NCBI RefSeq assembly: GCF_012726265.1
Contig: NZ_JAASAG010000009.1
Coordinates: forward strand, 186,001-250,000
Reading direction: 5' to 3'
Source of the DNA: Streptomyces sp. HNM0575
Lineage (GTDB): Bacteria; Actinomycetota; Actinomycetes; Streptomycetales; Streptomycetaceae
DNA length: 64,000 bases
In this document: positions 60,443 through 64,000 of the stretch, in pieces
Position numbering within the stretch: position 1 is the stretch's first letter
Layout: every line of letters starts with the position of its first letter
Position numbers and translations under genes: made by a program
The notes under the pieces: model-generated
The model's database searches: none
The model's input: the letters and a program-made list of their open reading frames with translations, nothing else
Told to the model about the DNA's origin: nothing

Positions 60443-61434
60443 ACCTCGTCCGGTTCGGAGCCAGGCGGCTGGCGGGGGCCGTGCTCGTGCTCCTCGCGCT
60501 CAGCGCCGCCGTATACGCGCTGTTCTATCTCGCGCCCGGCGACCCGGCGCGGCTGGCCTGCGGGGAGCGGTGCAGCCCGACGCAGGTCGCCCTCGTGCGT
60601 CACCAACTGGGCCTGACGGAACCGGTGTTCACCCAGTACCTGCACTTCCTACAGGGCGTCGTGGCCGGCCGCGACTTCTCGGCGGGCACCTCCGTCCTGC
60701 ACTGCGACGCGCCCTGCCTCGGGATCTCCTACCGCAACGACCAGCAGGTCACTCACCTTCTGCTGGACCGGCTGCCGGTCACCCTCTCCCTCGCCGTGGG
60801 CGCGATGGTGCTGTGGCTGCTGCTCGGTGTCGGTACGGGCCTGCTGTCGGCGCTGCGCCGCGGCGGACTGACCGAACGCACCCTCACCGTTCTCACGCTG
60901 GTCGGCAGCAGCACTCCGGTCTTCATTCTCGGCCTGCTGCTGATGATGGCGGTCTGCGCCTACCTCCAGTGGCTGCCCTTCCCCACGTACGTGCCACTCG
61001 GCGAGGACCCGGAGCAGTGGGCCTGGAACATGCTGCTGCCGTGGACGACGCTCGCGCTGTTCGAGAGCGCCAAGTACGCGCGCCTGACCCGCTCTTCGAC
61101 CCTGGAGACGCTCGCCGAGGACCATATCCGCACCTTCCGTGCGTACGGGGTGAGCGAACGGGCCGTCGTCGCCCGGCACGCGCTGCGCGGAGCGCTGCCC
61201 CCGGTGATCACCCTCACCGCGCTGGACCTGGGCACGATGCTGGGCGGCGCGGTGCTCACCGAGACGCTGTTCGGACTGCCGGGGCTCGGTCACCTGCTCA
61301 TCGACGGTGTACGCGTCGTCGATCTGCCGCTGGTCGTCGGGATCGTGCTCGTCATCGGAGCGGCCGTCGTCGCCGCGAACGCCGTCGCGGACGTCGTGCA
61401 CGCCCTCGCCGACAGAAGGGTGTCCCTTCCATGA
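60439..61434 (+). CDS. Peptide ABC transporter permease (DppB-like)
   Basis: A 331-residue permease with the DppB/OppB layout: N-terminal helix RFGARRLAGAVLVLLALSA, ALFYLAPGDPARL, RLPVTLSLAVGAMVLWLLLGVG, EAA loop YARLTRSSTLETLAEDHIRTFRAYGVSERAVVARHALRGALPP in parts, and GAVLTETLFGLPGLGHLLIDGV. A pair of Cys-rich stretches (CGERCS; LHCDAPCLG) in the extracytoplasmic loop is unusual and may form disulfides. GTG 60439 overlaps the previous stop by 4 bases. Confidence 0.93.
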   Translation: MNLVRFGARRLAGAVLVLLALSAAVYALFYLAPGDPARLACGERCSPTQVALVRHQLGLTEPVFTQYLHFLQGVVAGRDFSAGTSVLHCDAPCLGISYRNDQQVTHLLLDRLPVTLSLAVGAMVLWLLLGVGTGLLSALRRGGLTERTLTVLTLVGSSTPVFILGLLLMMAVCAYLQWLPFPTYVPLGEDPEQWAWNMLLPWTTLALFESAKYARLTRSSTLETLAEDHIRTFRAYGVSERAVVARHALRGALPPVITLTALDLGTMLGGAVLTETLFGLPGLGHLLIDGVRVVDLPLVVGIVLVIGAAVVAANAVADVVHALADRRVSLP

Positions 61435-63128
61435 CCCGGCCCCTCCCCCTCATCGAAGTCGCGGACCTGACCGTCGACTTCTTCGTGGGCACCGAGACCG
61501 TCCGGGCCGTGGAAAGGCTCACCTTCGGGCTGGCGCACGGGGAGGCGCTGGGCATCGTGGGCGAGTCCGGCTCCGGCAAGTCCACCGTGGCGAGCGCCCT
61601 GCTCGGCCTCCACCGGGGCACCGGGGCACGGGTCACGGGCCGTGTCCAAGTCGACGGCACGGACGTGCAGAGCGCATCCGCACGCGAGTTGAGGCGGCTG
61701 CGGGGCGGCACGGCGGCGATGGTCTTCCAGGACCCGCTCTCCTCCCTCGACCCCTTCCTCGCGGTCGGCGACCAGATCGCCGAGGTCCACCGCGTGCACA
61801 CTCCGGGCGCCACCCGCAGGTCCGCACGGCAGCGCGCGGTCGCCGTGCTGGACCGGGTCGGCATCCCGGAGGCGGCCCGCCGATCGCGGTCGCGGCCGCA
61901 CGAGTTCAGCGGCGGCATGCGGCAGCGCGCGCTCATCGCGATGGCGCTGGCGTGCGAGCCGCGTGTCCTGGTCGCGGACGAGCCCACCACGGCCCTGGAC
62001 GTGACCGTGCAGGCCCAAATCCTGGACCTGCTGCACGAGTTGCGCACCGAGAGCGGCCTGGGCCTGGTGCTGGTCTCGCACGACCTCGGCGTGATCGCGG
62101 GCAGCGTGGACCGGATGCTCGTGATGAAGGACGGGCGTGAAGTCGAACAAGGCCCCGTGCGCCGGACGTTGAACTCCCCGTCGCAGCCTTATACGCGCCG
62201 CCTGCTGGACGCGGTCCCGCGGATCGACGCCGCGGTCCCGGGGATCGAGGCGCCGCTCGCGGCTCCCTCCTCCCCGCCGGACGGCGAGGCCCTGCTCGAA
62301 GCCGTGGCCGTGCACAAGGAGTTCGGGCGCCGCACGTCCCGCACGAAGGCGGTGGACGGTATCTCCCTGAGCGTCCGCGAGGGCGAGACCCTCGGCGTCG
62401 TCGGCGAGTCCGGCAGCGGAAAGACCACGCTCGGGCGGGTGCTCGTACAGCTCCTGCGGCCCAGCAGCGGCCAAGTGCGCTACCGCGGCAGGGAGTTGAA
62501 CGGCATCAGCCGGGACCTTCAGATGGTCTTCCAGGACCCGCTCTCCTCGCTCAACCCGCGCCGCAGCATCGGGGAGTCCGTGGCCGACCCGCTGCGCGCC
62601 GCCAGGACGTCGACCGACCGGGAGATCACCGCCCGCGTACGGGAGTTGCTGGAGCGGGTGGGGCTGGATCCCGGCTGGTACCACCGTTATCCGCACGAAC
62701 TCAGCGGTGGCCAGCGCCAGCGCGTGGGCATCGCCCGCGCCCTCGCCCCCTCCCCGAAGGTCGTCGTGTGCGACGAGCCCGTCTCGGCGCTCGACGTCAC
62801 CACACAGGCCGAAGTGCTCGACCTGCTCGCCGGATTGCAGCGCGACCTGGGGCTCTCGATGGTCCTGATCGCGCACGATCTGGCGGTGGTGCGCCAGGCC
62901 AGCAACCGGGTCGCGGTCATGCGCGACGGACTCGTCGTGGAGGAGGGCCCGGCGGAGGCTCTCTACGCATCGCCGCAGAACCCCTATACGAAGGCCCTGT
63001 TGGCAGCCGTGCCGGTGCTGGACCCGGACGAGGCGGCCATACAGCGGTCGGCACGCGGTGCGGCACGCGCGGAACCCCCGGGCGCGCCAACCGCCGTCGG
63101 CACCCGCCCCGCCGCCGGGAGGCGGTGA
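61431..63128 (+). CDS. Fused peptide ABC transporter ATPase (DppD-DppF)
   Basis: A 565-residue protein with two full ABC domains. Domain 1: Walker A GESGSGKSTVAS near residue 45, Q-loop MVFQDPLSSLDPF, signature FSGGMRQRALIAMAL, Walker B VLVADEPTTALDV. Domain 2 from about residue 285: GESGSGKTTLGR, MVFQDPLSSLNPRRS, LSGGQRQRVGIARAL, VVVCDEPVSALDV. Both halves are intact, corresponding to the separate DppD and DppF of many bacteria joined in one chain. ATG 61431 overlaps the DppB stop. Confidence 0.94.
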   Translation: MTRPLPLIEVADLTVDFFVGTETVRAVERLTFGLAHGEALGIVGESGSGKSTVASALLGLHRGTGARVTGRVQVDGTDVQSASARELRRLRGGTAAMVFQDPLSSLDPFLAVGDQIAEVHRVHTPGATRRSARQRAVAVLDRVGIPEAARRSRSRPHEFSGGMRQRALIAMALACEPRVLVADEPTTALDVTVQAQILDLLHELRTESGLGLVLVSHDLGVIAGSVDRMLVMKDGREVEQGPVRRTLNSPSQPYTRRLLDAVPRIDAAVPGIEAPLAAPSSPPDGEALLEAVAVHKEFGRRTSRTKAVDGISLSVREGETLGVVGESGSGKTTLGRVLVQLLRPSSGQVRYRGRELNGISRDLQMVFQDPLSSLNPRRSIGESVADPLRAARTSTDREITARVRELLERVGLDPGWYHRYPHELSGGQRQRVGIARALAPSPKVVVCDEPVSALDVTTQAEVLDLLAGLQRDLGLSMVLIAHDLAVVRQASNRVAVMRDGLVVEEGPAEALYASPQNPYTKALLAAVPVLDPDEAAIQRSARGAARAEPPGAPTAVGTRPAAGRR

Positions 63129-63197
63129 GGGCGAGCTGCCCGAGCGCGGAGACGGAGGCCGGGAATGCCGTGCCGGCGAGGCAGGTTGCACCGCGGT

Positions 63198-64000
63198 ATG
63201 AAGGCAATCGGTCTCCACGACTTCGGCGGTCCGGAAGTGCTGCGGGCACTGGAGCTGCCCGAACCGCAGGCGGGCCCCGGTGAGGTCCGCATCCGCGTGC
63301 ACGCGGCGTCGGTGAACCCGACCGATGTCCTGCTGCGGACCGGCGGCCACGCCGTCCGCATGACCGGCCGTCAGCCCCCGTTCGTGCCCGGCATGGACGC
63401 CGCCGGCGTGATCGACCAGCTCGGTCCCGGCGCCGACGGCCGGCTCGCCGTGGGCCAACGGGTCGTCGCCATGGTGCTGTTCAGCGGTCCGCACGGCGGG
63501 GCCTACGCCGAGCAGGTCGTCGTGCCCGCCGCCTCGGTGGTGCCGGCGCCCGAGGGGGTGGACTTCCCCGCCGCGTCCACCCTGCTCATGAACGCCATGA
63601 CAGCGCGCCTCGCCCTGGACGCGCTGGCCCTGCCGCACGACGCGACCGTCGCCGTGACCGGTGCGGCCGGCGCCGTCGGCGGGTACGCGGTCGAGCTGGC
63701 CAAGGCCGACGGGCTGACCGTCATCGCGGACGCCGCCCCGCACGACACCGGCCGGGTGCGCGGCTTCGGCGCCGACCACGTCGTCGAGCGCGGCCCCGAT
63801 GTCGCCGCTCGCATTCGCGCACTGGCACCCCACGGTGTTCCCGGCCTCGTCGACGTCTCGACGCAGACCAGCGAGACGGTGCCCGCCGTCGCGGACGGCG
63901 GAACGCTGGCCGAGCTGCGGGGCTGGTCCGGCCCGGCCGAACGCGGCGTCCGCGTGCGCCCGGTGATGGTGACGGACGGCATCACCGACACCGAGGGGCT
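63198..64000 (+). CDS. Quinone oxidoreductase-like reductase, truncated by the window end
   Basis: The first 267 residues of a medium-chain NADPH:quinone reductase: MKAIGLHDFGGPEVLRALELP, RIRVHAASVNPTDVLLRTGG, FVPGMDAAGVIDQLG, and the nucleotide motif VAVTGAAGAVGGYAVELAKADG. No zinc ligands. It begins 69 bases after the ABC operon with ATG 63198 and continues past 64000. Related in class to the gene at 43175-44155. Confidence 0.88.
   Translation, partial: MKAIGLHDFGGPEVLRALELPEPQAGPGEVRIRVHAASVNPTDVLLRTGGHAVRMTGRQPPFVPGMDAAGVIDQLGPGADGRLAVGQRVVAMVLFSGPHGGAYAEQVVVPAASVVPAPEGVDFPAASTLLMNAMTARLALDALALPHDATVAVTGAAGAVGGYAVELAKADGLTVIADAAPHDTGRVRGFGADHVVERGPDVAARIRALAPHGVPGLVDVSTQTSETVPAVADGGTLAELRGWSGPAERGVRVRPVMVTDGITDTEG

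Overview
The window is very GC-rich with strongly GC-biased third codon positions, frequent GTG/TTG starts, 4-bp ATGA/GTGA gene overlaps, an SsgA-like (SALP) protein, an ANTAR protein end, Tat-exported enzymes and many TetR/ArsR/DeoR regulators. This points to a Streptomyces or close relative, and the mix of catabolic, regulatory and broken genes looks like an accessory chromosomal region. No rRNA, tRNA, CRISPR array or intact transposon was found.

Left part (1-14.2 kb): an ANTAR protein tail, an SsgA-like protein, an ArsR regulator with a clear operator, and the remnant of a group-4 hydrogenase-like/complex-I-like locus (a NuoB/HycG-type subunit followed by a frameshifted, truncated HyfB/NuoL-type proton channel gene). 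The remnant ends against a flavin monooxygenase-TetR operon that has a 30-bp near-perfect palindromic operator. Next comes the full potassium-uptake locus: a 27-aa membrane peptide, kdpF, kdpA, kdpB, kdpC and the sensor/regulator pair kdpD-kdpE. Two pairs of 11-bp-spaced direct repeats lie upstream as a candidate KdpE site.

14.3-31.6 kb: a FetB-like permease, an M24-family protein whose metal ligands are spaced like those of the DMSP lyase DddP, two more flavoenzymes (FAD monooxygenase, GMC oxidoreductase), and a sigma4-like/zinc-finger/transmembrane/LamG fusion. There are divergent SDR/TetR and alcohol dehydrogenase/TetR pairs with visible operators, a putative 2-oxoglutarate oxygenase, and a NYN-domain RNase-like gene behind an attenuator-like hairpin. 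The region ends with a GT-B-like transferase gene interrupted by about 18 copies of a 7-bp repeat. The repeat puts the two halves out of frame, which is the hallmark of a phase-variable locus. A large STAND-type NTPase/TPR protein converges on it.

32-44.2 kb: a Tat-exported phosphoesterase (phospholipase C family), an EF-hand protein, and a carbohydrate/polyol utilisation operon read leftward: FGGY kinase, RpiB-like isomerase, GpsA-like dehydrogenase, then a ribose-type ABC importer (ATPase, permease, binding protein). A divergent DeoR regulator and operator-like repeats sit at its head. A methyltransferase and a quinone oxidoreductase follow.

44.5-64 kb: three beta-sandwich proteins in a row (a secreted Ig-like protein and two IPT/TIG proteins without evident signal peptides), an MFS exporter, and an oxidation cluster of two cytochromes P450, two small ferredoxins and one ferredoxin reductase with TetR regulators. 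These are followed by a Tat-exported cholesterol-oxidase-like GMC enzyme, a complete peptide/nickel-type ABC importer with fused ATPases, and the start of another quinone oxidoreductase cut by the window edge.
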